DNA of 64,000 bases. It comes from Bacillota bacterium (lineage in GTDB: Bacteria; Bacillota; Negativicutes; DSM-13327). A model generated the notes under the pieces. That model had not been told where the DNA came from and searched no databases. It saw only the letters and a list, made by a program, of their open reading frames with translations. Below, piece by piece: positions 43,195 to 51,028 of this stretch. The stretch covers positions 1-64,000 of the forward strand of contig JAGFZX010000013.1 of the NCBI GenBank assembly GCA_017889585.1, written 5' to 3'. Within the stretch, counting starts at the first letter, position 1; each line of letters opens with the position of its first letter. A program made the position numbers and the translations under genes.

Positions 43195-44277
43195 TTATTC
43201 CGGTGCCACAAATTCATGGTCTATTTCTTCACCATTTAAGACCCGTAATACTCCGAAAGCTAATGATTCAAGTTCATTTTCCCCTGGAATGATTTCTACT
43301 GGCGCAATAAATTGTACTCGCTCGGTTATCCAATTGGTAACCATTTTGGAATAAGCGATGGCGCCAGTGATAATAATAACGTCTACTTTACCTTTAACAA
43401 CCGTAGCCAATTCCCCAATACCTTTGGCAGCTTGGTACGCCATTCCCTGATAAATCAGTTGGGCATACTCATCACCTTTTTCAATTTGTTCCTCCACCTC
43501 CAGAGCCTTATTGGTACCAAGATATGCCACTAATCCCCCTTTGCCACGCATCCGTTTAATGGCTGAATCACAGTTATGTTGATCTGAAAAACATAAATTA
43601 ACTAATTGGCGACAAGGTACCCGTCCCGCTCTTTCTGGGGAGAATGCTCCTTCTTCATCTGTTAGAACATCAATCATTTTTCCCCCGCTGATGACTGTGG
43701 CAGTTATGCCCCCCCCCATATGGGTTACAACAAAATTCATATCCTGGAAATTTCTATTCATTTTTTGAGCTGTCTTTAAGGCAACTGCTCTCATGTTTAA
43801 TACATGACAGGAGGCTCTTCTGGTCATTTCAGGCACACCAGTAAGTCTGGCGATTTCTTCTAGTTCATCTACCACCACCGCATCATAAATATAGGCTGGA
43901 ATATTTAATGGAGCAGCAATATCATAGGCGATAATCGCTCCTAAATTGGAGGCATGATCATCAATAGGTCGGTATGTTAAGAAATCAATCATATCTTTAT
44001 TTACCAGATATGCACCTTGTTTGAGAGGCGGGAGCTTACCTCCTCGGCCGGCTACCGCAGAAAGTTTAGCTACAGGAAAATTTGCCTCTTGTAAGCAAGC
44101 CATAATAGCCTTTTTTCGCATGGGAAACTGATCTACCATGGACTTGTACTGGGCTATTTCTTCTGCGGAGTGTTCCATTGTTTTTCGGAAAATTTCTTTT
44201 TTATTTTCGTATACGGCAATTTTAGTCGATGTGGAACCGGGATTAATCGACAATATTGTAAGCACTTTTTCGGTCAT
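43195..44277 (-). CDS. buk: Butyrate kinase / branched-chain fatty acid kinase
   Basis: About 360 residues of the acetokinase family, butyrate-kinase branch: 'ILSINPGSTSTKIAVYENKKEIF' (phosphate motif 1), 'AVAGRGGKLPPLKQGAYLVN', 'NLGAIIAYDIAAPLNIPAYIYD', 'VVTHMGGGITATVISGGKMIDV', 'EGAFSPERAGRVP' and 'VIIITGAIAYSKMVTNWI'. Converts acyl-phosphate plus ADP to acid plus ATP; with ptb and vor it would conserve energy from isobutyryl- or isovaleryl-CoA. Start ATG 44277 by homology to typical Buk starts; ATG 44301 is also open. Confidence 0.93.
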   Translation of the reverse strand: MTEKVLTILSINPGSTSTKIAVYENKKEIFRKTMEHSAEEIAQYKSMVDQFPMRKKAIMACLQEANFPVAKLSAVAGRGGKLPPLKQGAYLVNKDMIDFLTYRPIDDHASNLGAIIAYDIAAPLNIPAYIYDAVVVDELEEIARLTGVPEMTRRASCHVLNMRAVALKTAQKMNRNFQDMNFVVTHMGGGITATVISGGKMIDVLTDEEGAFSPERAGRVPCRQLVNLCFSDQHNCDSAIKRMRGKGGLVAYLGTNKALEVEEQIEKGDEYAQLIYQGMAYQAAKGIGELATVVKGKVDVIIITGAIAYSKMVTNWITERVQFIAPVEIIPGENELESLAFGVLRVLNGEEIDHEFVAPE

Positions 44278-44324
44278 AGCTTCTTGATCCTCTCCTATCA
44301 TTTAATCCACGGCTTAAGGCTTTG

Positions 44325-45239
44325 TTAATCTATAATTGTGGCACAAGCAGCTAGTACTAATGGCAAATATTTAGCGTCAACTTCAGCCGCTCTTGAAGTC
44401 AGAACAATAGGCACCTTCCCGCCAATTATAAAACCGGCAGTTCTGGCCTGAGCTGAGTATCGTAAGGCTTTCAACAAGATGTTACCAGCAGCAATATTGG
44501 GAACTACCATTAAATCAACGTCTCCATACACAGGACTGCCCATACCCTTAATCTCCCCAGCCTCTCTGCTGATAGCCAAATCATAGGACATCGGTCCCTC
44601 AATAATACACCCTTGCAAACTACCTTCTTGGTTCAATTTCTTTAGTTCAGCAGCATCAACAGTCTCTGGCATTTTAGCACTTACTTCCTCACTAGCCGTT
44701 AATATTGCGACCTTAGGAGTATCAAATCCCATACGCTTCATTACATTTACAGCATTTTCCACGATCCCCTTCTTCTGCTGGAGATCTGGGGAAATATTTA
44801 TTGCCACATCAGTTATACCGATTAGTTTATGATAATTAGGGATTTGAACAAAACTTATATGAGATATCAGATTTCCTGTGCGAAATCCAGCAGCTTCACT
44901 AAGCAAGGTTCGCATGAGCTTATTCGTGGGAATTAACCCTTTCATAATAAAATTGGCATGACCATCTCTGACTAATTCTGCGGCCTTAAGAGCTGCGTCT
45001 TCCACCGTTTCTGTATGAATAATGATATAATCTGCAGGCGACTCATTCAGAGCTGTTAATTGTTTCTGAATTTCTTGCCCATTACCAATCAGCATTGGTA
45101 CGACAATTCCATCCTTAGTCGCATGAATAACAGCTTCTAAAGTATGACTGTCCTCTGCCGCTACTACTGCTACCGTGCTCTTTTTCCCGCTCTTAGTCTG
45201 AACCAGATCTATGAGCTTATCAAAATTTTGGTAAATCAC
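44325..45239 (-). CDS. ptb: Phosphate butyryltransferase
   Basis: A 304-residue phosphotransacylase: 'VAVVAAEDSHTLEAVIHATKDGIVVPMLIGN', 'GHANFIMKGLIPTNKLMRTLL', 'GLRTGN'-like 'GFRTGNLISHISFVQIPNYHKLIGITDVAINISPDL', 'EGPMSYDLAISREAG' and 'YGDVDLMVVPNIAAGNILLKAL'. Transfers the acyl group from CoA to phosphate. First gene of the operon; start GTG 45239 behind AAAGGAAAGG. A sigma-54 promoter lies about 85 bases upstream. Confidence 0.94.
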   Translation of the reverse strand: MIYQNFDKLIDLVQTKSGKKSTVAVVAAEDSHTLEAVIHATKDGIVVPMLIGNGQEIQKQLTALNESPADYIIIHTETVEDAALKAAELVRDGHANFIMKGLIPTNKLMRTLLSEAAGFRTGNLISHISFVQIPNYHKLIGITDVAINISPDLQQKKGIVENAVNVMKRMGFDTPKVAILTASEEVSAKMPETVDAAELKKLNQEGSLQGCIIEGPMSYDLAISREAGEIKGMGSPVYGDVDLMVVPNIAAGNILLKALRYSAQARTAGFIIGGKVPIVLTSRAAEVDAKYLPLVLAACATIID

Positions 45240-45321
45240 ATTATCATTCCTTTCCTTTTATTATGGTCAAATAGGGTGCTAACAACTGTCTTTGGCACCT
45301 TTGTCCACCTATCTAATAAAT

Positions 45322-45339
45322 ATGCAACTTTCATGCCAA
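45322..45339 (-). promoter_or_regulatory. Sigma-54 (-24/-12) promoter of the ptb-buk-vor operon
   Basis: Minus-strand TTGGCATGAAAGTTGCAT. The invariant GG and GC are 10 bases apart and it matches TTGGCACG-N4-TTGC except one position. It lies 83-100 bases upstream of the GTG start of ptb. Confidence 0.8.
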
Positions 45340-45639
45340 CCAAATCGATGTATTTAGTTATTAATATTTTTTTTGAAAAGTATAATAATTTAAAGACCTT
45401 TTTCTGTTTTACTGATCAAAGTAATAAGATCCTTCAGAAGCTACAAAGTTATTTGTGTTCAAAATTAAGACAACCTTGTTTTAATTTTAAACCAATCTCA
45501 TTTCTTTACGATTCCTATTCTGCACCCTGTGGTAATATATTCTTCGAGGAGACTAAAAAAAGTATCCTTGTAGTAACAGAAACAAAAAAAACAAGTATGC
45601 CCGAGGAAGCTCCAAAAAAGTAGCGAGTTGAAATACTAA

Positions 45640-45893
45640 TAGACTGTTTCGCGACTGCGGGTGAAAAGCAAAGTGAACTATCCGATATACAAAAGCTAGA
45701 ATAGAGTACAAGAATCCAGTTGCATACTAAAGGTCTAGTGGTCAAGAATATGTTTGATAATATAATCGATACCAGCAAGCTTTTAAAAGATACAATTAAC
45801 AAAACAGTTAAAATTGGCAATACTTCTGCCACAATATTAATTGAAGGTGTAGCCATTACAGGAAAAGATGTTATCAGGATTCTAAGATACCCC
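45640..45893 (+). pseudogene. Relic of a second PrpR/BkdR-like sigma-54 activator
   Basis: Plus-strand reading gives 'ILIDCFATAGEKQSELSDIQ' then KLE, a stop codon, and then 'QLHTKGLVVKNMFDNIIDTS', 'KLLKDTINKTVKIGNTSATI' and 'LIEGVAITGKDVI'. This aligns by eye with the PAS-to-AAA+ junction of the intact activator at 36858 ([20 protein letters not shown] ... [16 protein letters not shown]). The Walker A is corrupted (GVAITGKD for GETGTGKE), a stop codon interrupts it, and the rest of the AAA+ domain and the HTH are missing. A perfect terminator on the same strand follows at 45902. Confidence 0.7.
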
Positions 45894-45901
45894 TTCTGCC
45901 T

Positions 45902-45941
45902 ACAGATAGGAGCCGTTCGAAAACGGCTCCTATCTGTTTTA
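45902..45941 (+). terminator. Perfect 16-bp hairpin terminator after the activator relic
   Basis: ACAGATAGGAGCCGTT-CGAA-AACGGCTCCTATCTGT followed by TTTT on the plus strand. The only plus-strand candidate upstream is the activator relic; it may also stop the symporter transcript coming from the other side. Confidence 0.75.
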
Positions 45942-45971
45942 AGTAAATCCTATGTTGATACTCTTACTGGA

Positions 45972-47411
45972 TCAAACAACATCATCGGTGCTTTTCTGAA
46001 GGTTTTTAACAATTTTAAAGTTGTCCCTATATTCCTTACCTGATACCATGATCCCGATTGCTATTATTGCTGCACTTACCCCAAGGGCAAGATATAGAGG
46101 ATTAATTGACAGTTTTAACACAAGTTTTGAGATAATAGGAACTAGCGTAGCTATAACGATTGAAGCTACCGCCCATTTTGGCGACAACCATCCTGGCATG
46201 AATATGGCAAGCGTCAAAGGTACAAAAACACCAGCGCCACGTAAAATCATAGACATAAAGTTCCATTCCAATATAGTAGCATTCAAATTTATATAAGAAA
46301 CCAAAGAACCAAGAGTCATTGTAGCAAAAATAGTAATACGATTAGCCAGAATCAGCTTATCGTTTGACGTAACATTAAACACATTTGCAACAAAGTCTCT
46401 AGAAAGTAATGTCCCTATTCCTAATGCCATCCCAGCTGTCGATCCAATGATAGCCAGCAATATTCCGGCTATAGCGATTCCACCCAGCCAGTCCGGAAAA
46501 TAGGTAAGAAAGTAGGTGGGCAAAGCTAAAATTGGCTTAATTGTAGGATGGTTTGCATGCATGAACATGCCGATGGCCACTATAGGTAACCCGATAGGGA
46601 TAATAACTGCTGAAGCTGCAAACGCCCCATGAGCGGCTGTCCGAGCATCAGTAGCCGAAAAGAGGGCTTGAATATAGGCCTGCGCGCAAAGAATACCGAC
46701 AATCATAGAAAATATGTTGCCCAGTACTTCCCCTACACCTCTGCCAAATAGATTAAACCATGGGTGATCCGGAAAAACTGCATTGAAGTTCGCGCTCGGT
46801 ATCGAATTCAGGGAAGAAGTAGCCATGATACCGCCCAGTAGCAATGCTCCCCATAAAATACACATTTTCACTATGCCTGATACACTATTGCCCTTCTGTC
46901 CGCTGAAAAAAACAGTCGCGATAACAAGGATAGTAAATAAGACAGTTGCCACTTCCGGAGTAATACCCAATACTTGCATTATTATCTGAATGGCAGCTAT
47001 AGTACCAGGTACTTGAGAAATCAGCATACTTAACATTGCAGCAACGCTAACCATAACACCGGCCCATTTTCCGTAATGAAGATTAAAGAACTGTGGAACA
47101 GTCTCCAGACCTGTAGTACGTAACGGGCGTGCATAAAACAACCCCATTACAAGGAAAGCTAACCCCGCTCCCAGCGCATACGCCCAAGCGGATAACCCCA
47201 CTTGGAATGCCAACTGTGCTGTTCCCACAGTAGCCCCGCCCCCAATAATAACACCGGCGATACCGCCAGCAACCAGTGGTGCTGAAGCCGCGCGTCCGGC
47301 CAAACTAAAACCATCAGCCGATTTGATACCTCGCGCCGAGTAGATAGCTAAGCTAATCGATGCTAAAATGGTACACAGAATACTAACTAGATGTATGGTG
47401 GAAATCTCCAT
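45972..47411 (-). CDS. Sodium:solute symporter family protein
   Basis: A 479-residue SSS/SLC5-family carrier with about 13 TM segments: 'SADGFSLAGRAASAPLVAGGIAGVIIGGGATVGTAQLAFQVGLSAWAYALGAG' (Na+-site TM1-2, shown in part), 'GIEVTVPQFF'-like 'GLETVPQFFNLHYGKWAGVM', 'SATDARTAAHGAFAASAVIIPIG' and 'GTLLSRDFVANVF' (the L-x-R-D motif). Substrate probably an amino or organic acid given gdh and the 2-oxoacid operon beside it (inference). GGAGG precedes ATG 47411. It follows gdh after a hairpin. Confidence 0.88.
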   Translation of the reverse strand: MEISTIHLVSILCTILASISLAIYSARGIKSADGFSLAGRAASAPLVAGGIAGVIIGGGATVGTAQLAFQVGLSAWAYALGAGLAFLVMGLFYARPLRTTGLETVPQFFNLHYGKWAGVMVSVAAMLSMLISQVPGTIAAIQIIMQVLGITPEVATVLFTILVIATVFFSGQKGNSVSGIVKMCILWGALLLGGIMATSSLNSIPSANFNAVFPDHPWFNLFGRGVGEVLGNIFSMIVGILCAQAYIQALFSATDARTAAHGAFAASAVIIPIGLPIVAIGMFMHANHPTIKPILALPTYFLTYFPDWLGGIAIAGILLAIIGSTAGMALGIGTLLSRDFVANVFNVTSNDKLILANRITIFATMTLGSLVSYINLNATILEWNFMSMILRGAGVFVPLTLAIFMPGWLSPKWAVASIVIATLVPIISKLVLKLSINPLYLALGVSAAIIAIGIMVSGKEYRDNFKIVKNLQKSTDDVV

Positions 47412-47545
47412 AGTATCGCCTCCATAAAATTAATAAATTCCAATTATTTTTTTAAGCATTAATTTCTCTGCATGTGTCATCAGTAACGTATATAGATATC
47501 TTCTTCAAGGAGGCTCTCTGCTACCGCCTATTGAAGTGATATAGC

Positions 47546-47575
47546 AGAGATGACAGATTGAATCCTGTCATCTCT
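47546..47575 (-). terminator. Hairpin between gdh and the Na+/solute symporter
   Basis: AGAGATGACAG pairs perfectly with CTGTCATCTCT around an eight-base loop. No T-run follows on the minus strand, so it may be a weak terminator or an mRNA processing/stability element, allowing the symporter to be co-transcribed with gdh. Confidence 0.5.
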
Positions 47576-47592
47576 ACTACTGTGTTTAAAAC

Positions 47593-48840
47593 TTACACCC
47601 AGCCCCTGTACTTCATGGAATCGACTACTCGGGTGAGGGCTTTGACCCAGCAAGCCATCCGCACAGTAATATGTTTTTCCTTATGTACCTTATAAATTTC
47701 TTGGAATACCTTTTTGAAAATACCCTCAAGCTTGTCATTGACTTCTTCTTCTGTCCAATGATTATCATGAAGATTTTGCACTCGCTCAAAATGCGCTACC
47801 TGTGTGCCACCCGAATTGGCGAAAACATCTGGCGCATCAAATATTCCTCTCTCCAATAGTATCTTTTCTGCTCCTGGGGTAGTCGGTCCATTAGCGCCTT
47901 CGATTACCATTTTAGCCTTTATACGCGGAGCATTTTCTTCAGTAATAACATTCTGAACTGCACAAGGAGCTAAAATATCACATTCCACTTCCAAGATTTC
48001 TTCATTAGTCATTGCTGTTGCTTTAGGATAGCCAACTATGGTTTTTGCATGCTGTGAATACGCGAATACGTCGAGCATATCTATCCCAGCTGGATTGTAA
48101 AGAGCACCGTTGACGTCACTGACCGCAATTACCTTAACACCATCAAGTTCATACAATCTGGCCAGGTTCCAGCCTACCTTGCCGAAACCCTGAACTGCAG
48201 CGGTAAGATTTTTCATCTCCAGTCCTAATACGCTTGCCACTTCTCTGGTGGCGAACAATAATCCACGACTGGTCGCCAATGCGCGTCCTTCGGATCCCCC
48301 CAATGTCAGCGCCTTACCACTAATTCCAGCAGGTTCATTGCGCAAATTCATTGCTTCCCATTCGTCCAACATCCAGCTCATTGTACGATTATCGGTCCCA
48401 ATATCAGCTCCAGGGAAATCGTTCCACGGCCCGATGATTGGAGCAATAGCGCGGACATAAGCCCGACATACCCGTTCTAGTTCACCTGTAGACAAAGTAG
48501 CAGGATCAATAGCTATACCGCCTTTAGCGCCACCATTAGGTATTTCATTACAGGCATTCTTGATTGTCATCCACATTGCAAGCGCTTTAACATCATCAGC
48601 AGTTTCGTCCTTATGGAACCTAGTACCCCCACGAAGCGGCCCTGTCGACCAGTTGTGCTGAAACCGGTACCCCTGAATAATTTTGGTTGACCCATCATCC
48701 ATTTTTACCGAGAATTTAACTGTCAGTTGACGCATTGGTTCTTTCAAGAACTCGTGCACATGTGGCTCCAAGTTCATTATTTTCGCAACTTCCGCCAATT
48801 GAATCTGCGCATTTTCTAATGCAGTTAGTTTGTTTGACAT
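47593..48840 (-). CDS. gdhA: Glutamate dehydrogenase (Glu/Leu/Phe/Val family)
   Basis: A 415-residue NAD(P)-dependent dehydrogenase: 'GYRFQHNWSTGPLRGGTRFHKD', catalytic Lys in 'GGAKGGIAIDP', 'PGADIGTDNRTMSWMLDEW', Rossmann 'AVQGFGKVGWNLARL' and C-terminal 'FANSGGTQVAHFERVQNLHD'. It oxidatively deaminates glutamate or works in ammonia assimilation; close relatives also take branched-chain amino acids. A -24/-12 promoter at 49087-49104 suggests catabolic control by the sigma-54 activator. GGAGGG precedes ATG 48840. Confidence 0.94.
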   Translation of the reverse strand: MSNKLTALENAQIQLAEVAKIMNLEPHVHEFLKEPMRQLTVKFSVKMDDGSTKIIQGYRFQHNWSTGPLRGGTRFHKDETADDVKALAMWMTIKNACNEIPNGGAKGGIAIDPATLSTGELERVCRAYVRAIAPIIGPWNDFPGADIGTDNRTMSWMLDEWEAMNLRNEPAGISGKALTLGGSEGRALATSRGLLFATREVASVLGLEMKNLTAAVQGFGKVGWNLARLYELDGVKVIAVSDVNGALYNPAGIDMLDVFAYSQHAKTIVGYPKATAMTNEEILEVECDILAPCAVQNVITEENAPRIKAKMVIEGANGPTTPGAEKILLERGIFDAPDVFANSGGTQVAHFERVQNLHDNHWTEEEVNDKLEGIFKKVFQEIYKVHKEKHITVRMACWVKALTRVVDSMKYRGWV

Positions 48841-49086
48841 AATAATCCCTCCGTTTTTTATTTTGATATAGATTTTTTAATTGTAGCCTCTTGCTATTGA
48901 AGTTAATCATTGTACTTTATCTCTATTTCAAGAGCAAAACACCTTACATGCAAAACCGCAGCATATAATCACGTCAACGGCAATGCTTAAAGTACCAGAT
49001 CTCAATTTCTCGAAATGATACTGTTAAGCCCTCCTTTCACTTTCTGAGTTTCTGTTACCTTTCTATCGGTGTTCTTCTTATTACAG

Positions 49087-49104
49087 TTGCAAGTATCGTG
49101 CCAA
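49087..49104 (-). promoter_or_regulatory. Sigma-54 (-24/-12) promoter of gdh
   Basis: Minus-strand TTGGCACGATACTTGCAA is a full match to the TTGGCACG-N4-TTGC consensus. It lies about 250 bases upstream of the gdh start codon. Confidence 0.85.
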
Positions 49105-49193
49105 TAGTTTTTATATTCTGCATTTTGCTTTATTTCGGCATTATTCGTGCCTTCACCGAAACATTATCATTAAATACTTTATATAAAATAATT

Positions 49194-49241
49194 AAAGTGT
49201 TTAATTTTTGAACTCATTACAGTCAAATAATTAAACACTTT
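49194..49241. repeat. 13-bp inverted repeat upstream of gdh/sodC
   Basis: AAAGTGTTTAATT (49194-49206) and AATTAAACACTTT (49229-49241), perfect arms with a 22-base spacer. It lies 90-150 bases upstream of the sigma-54 site, a position suited to an enhancer/activator site; there is no transcript here for it to terminate. Confidence 0.5.
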
Positions 49242-49424
49242 TATACGATAAAACAAAAGCTTTAGACACTATTCATCGATGTTTTGTATTATGTATAACC
49301 AGACTAATCAGGTTGCATATAAGTTCATGACATGCCTATTTCTAAGTAGTACAGCAAGCCCCTAACTGCACAACTCATTGAAACCGCACATAGCATATAC
49401 TAATAATAACGACCAAAGAAATAG

Positions 49425-49459
49425 TTTTATAAGATTTCATACTGTAAAGTCTTATAAAA
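49425..49459. repeat. 10-bp inverted repeat upstream of sodC
   Basis: TTTTATAAGA (49425-49434) and TCTTATAAAA (49450-49459), perfect arms, 66 bases upstream of the sodC start. Possible operator; it does not match the PerR box exactly. Confidence 0.45.
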
Positions 49460-49524
49460 TAAGCGAATATCCTATTCCTCATTACCCGGATTTTAACTAA
49501 ATGAAAGGAGAGATAAACAAGTAT

Positions 49525-50067
49525 ATGGGTGAGATGTTATCTGATTCCTGCCAATGTTGGCATTGTTCCATGGCTGAAGTATGTTGGCCGAATTGTTCCA
49601 ATACAGCCGTCGCCTATGTAAAAGGTGACGCCGTTGCTCCAGAAATCACAGGTATGGTTATCTTTAGAGATGTACCGAAAGGAGTGGAAGTAAACGTTGA
49701 TATTTCTGGTCTCCCCCCCTACCAGCCTGCGCAAGGGGATAAACCACCTGTTGGTCCTCATGGCTTCCATATCCACGAACACGGTAATTGTCAAGCAGGC
49801 GACCCCAATAATCCCTTCATGAAATCTGGCGGTCATTGGAATCCTACTAATCAGCCCCATGGTAATCATGCTGGTGATTTTCCAGTTCTATTTTCCAACC
49901 ACGGTAATGCTCGGATGCACTTCTTTACAGATAAATTTGAAGTCGCTGACATCATTGGAAAAGCTATCGTTATTCATGAAAACCCTGATGATTACCGCAC
50001 CCAACCTGCGGGAGCATCTGGTCGCCGCATTGCTTGCGGTGTGATTCATTGGTCGACACACAGATAA
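49525..50067 (+). CDS. sodC: Cu/Zn superoxide dismutase
   Basis: About 180 residues. Cys-rich N-terminal extension (CQCWHCSMAEVCWPNC, about residues 8-23 of this start), then the Cu/Zn-SOD barrel: Cu ligands in 'GFHIHEHGNC', bridging and Zn ligands in 'GGHWNPTNQPHGNHAGDFP' (family pattern H-x(n)-H-x(n)-H-x-x-D) and terminal 'GRRIACGVIHW' with the paired Cys. No signal peptide, so probably cytoplasmic or on the spore, unusual since bacterial SodC is normally exported. Start is uncertain: ATG 49525 follows GGAGAG at 12-14 bases; ATG 49501 has no ribosome site. Followed by a 32-residue peptide gene. Confidence 0.92.
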   Translation: MGEMLSDSCQCWHCSMAEVCWPNCSNTAVAYVKGDAVAPEITGMVIFRDVPKGVEVNVDISGLPPYQPAQGDKPPVGPHGFHIHEHGNCQAGDPNNPFMKSGGHWNPTNQPHGNHAGDFPVLFSNHGNARMHFFTDKFEVADIIGKAIVIHENPDDYRTQPAGASGRRIACGVIHWSTHR

Positions 50068-50098
50068 TAATACCCGCATCTATAAGGAGAGATTCAAT

Positions 50099-50197
50099 AT
50101 GAACTTTTGTGTTTTTAATAATGTACTTTGGATTATTATCCTGCTGTTATTCAGATGTGGCCGTAATTGCAATAATGACTATAGCCCATATCCCTAA
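50099..50197 (+). CDS. 32-residue membrane peptide downstream of sodC
   Basis: ATG 50099 lies seven bases after AAGGAGAG. The 32-codon frame encodes a hydrophobic helix (VLWIIILLLF, about residues 9-18) followed by a polar Cys/Asn tail (RCGRNCNNDYSPYP). It sits 32 bases after the sodC stop and just before a strong terminator, so it is probably the second gene of a two-gene operon. Similar short 'hydrophobic helix plus C/G/N tail' peptides occur in spore formers, function unknown. Confidence 0.6.
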   Translation: MNFCVFNNVLWIIILLLFRCGRNCNNDYSPYP

Positions 50198-50224
50198 AAA
50201 TAAAAAATGTGTTGCACGTTAGAG

Positions 50225-50272
50225 AAAAAGGGACCGTGATGAATAATCTTATTCAACACAATCCCTTTTTCC
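50225..50272 (+). terminator. Terminator after sodC operon
   Basis: AAAAAGGGA pairs with TCCCTTTTT, with an inner GAATAA/TTATTC stem; T-rich tail on the plus strand. Confidence 0.75.
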
Positions 50273-50311
50273 ATTTGTCTTTTCCCCATAATCACTGCCT
50301 AACAAAAATTA

Positions 50312-50902
50312 CTATTTAGGAAGATACCCTTTCATAATGGCATCATTAATTAATTCGTCGACTAACATTCCGAGACTATCAGAAATTTCTTTAATACGTT
50401 TATTACGCGCTACTACTTTTTCACTTGTTATACCGTGCCTCTTCCATGACTCACCTTCGGTATTGCAATGCAATAATAACGGCTGTAACCGGTCGAGTGC
50501 TCCAGCGAAACGAGCTTCAGGAGTGACTTGTTCTTCAAACTCTTCCCATAATCCTTTAAATTCCTGTTCCTGATTAGACGGCAACATACCGAACAATCTC
50601 TCCGCAGCTCTTTGCTCACGACAATTTTGGTCTAAAACGGCCTTTGTATCAAAACAATAAGTATCGCCAGCATCAATCTCCACAATGTCGTGAATTATGA
50701 CCATTTTAATAACACGTAAAATATCAATATCCTCATGAGGCACATGTTCATAAAGTACTATTGCCATCAAGGCCAAATGCCATGAATGTTCTGCATCAGT
50801 CTCTTGTCTGGACTTGTCTAGCAATATATTCTGCCGATATATCTGTTTTAATTTATCTGCTTCAATTATAAAATCAATTTGACTTTTCAGCCTTGTTTTC
50901 AA
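50312..50902 (-). CDS. HD domain hydrolase (HDDC2/YfbR type)
   Basis: A 196-residue metal-dependent phosphohydrolase: 'LKQIYRQNILLDKSRQETDAEHSWHLALMAIVLYEH' with the first His (AEHSWH), the HD pair in 'VKMVIIHDIVEIDAGDTYCFD' and a distal Asp in 'AGALDRLQPLLLHCNTEG'. Most like the HDDC2/5'-deoxynucleotidase YfbR group acting on nucleoside monophosphates. Starts at TTG 50902 behind GGGGGA. Single gene. Confidence 0.85.
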   Translation of the reverse strand: MKTRLKSQIDFIIEADKLKQIYRQNILLDKSRQETDAEHSWHLALMAIVLYEHVPHEDIDILRVIKMVIIHDIVEIDAGDTYCFDTKAVLDQNCREQRAAERLFGMLPSNQEQEFKGLWEEFEEQVTPEARFAGALDRLQPLLLHCNTEGESWKRHGITSEKVVARNKRIKEISDSLGMLVDELINDAIMKGYLPK

Positions 50903-51028
50903 TTGTCTATCCCCCGCTATTCATTTCACATTACTAATCCCTGTTTCTTTCTGAAAGTAGCTTAAAAATATAATCATCCCAAGCATCATAAATAAGTTTC
51001 CAGTAAAAAGCAAGGACAACTAAGACTT

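Noticed and set aside
45144-45623. 159-codon plus-strand open frame
   Set aside because: Its first part is antisense to ptb and it crosses the sigma-54 promoter; no family features or ribosome site.
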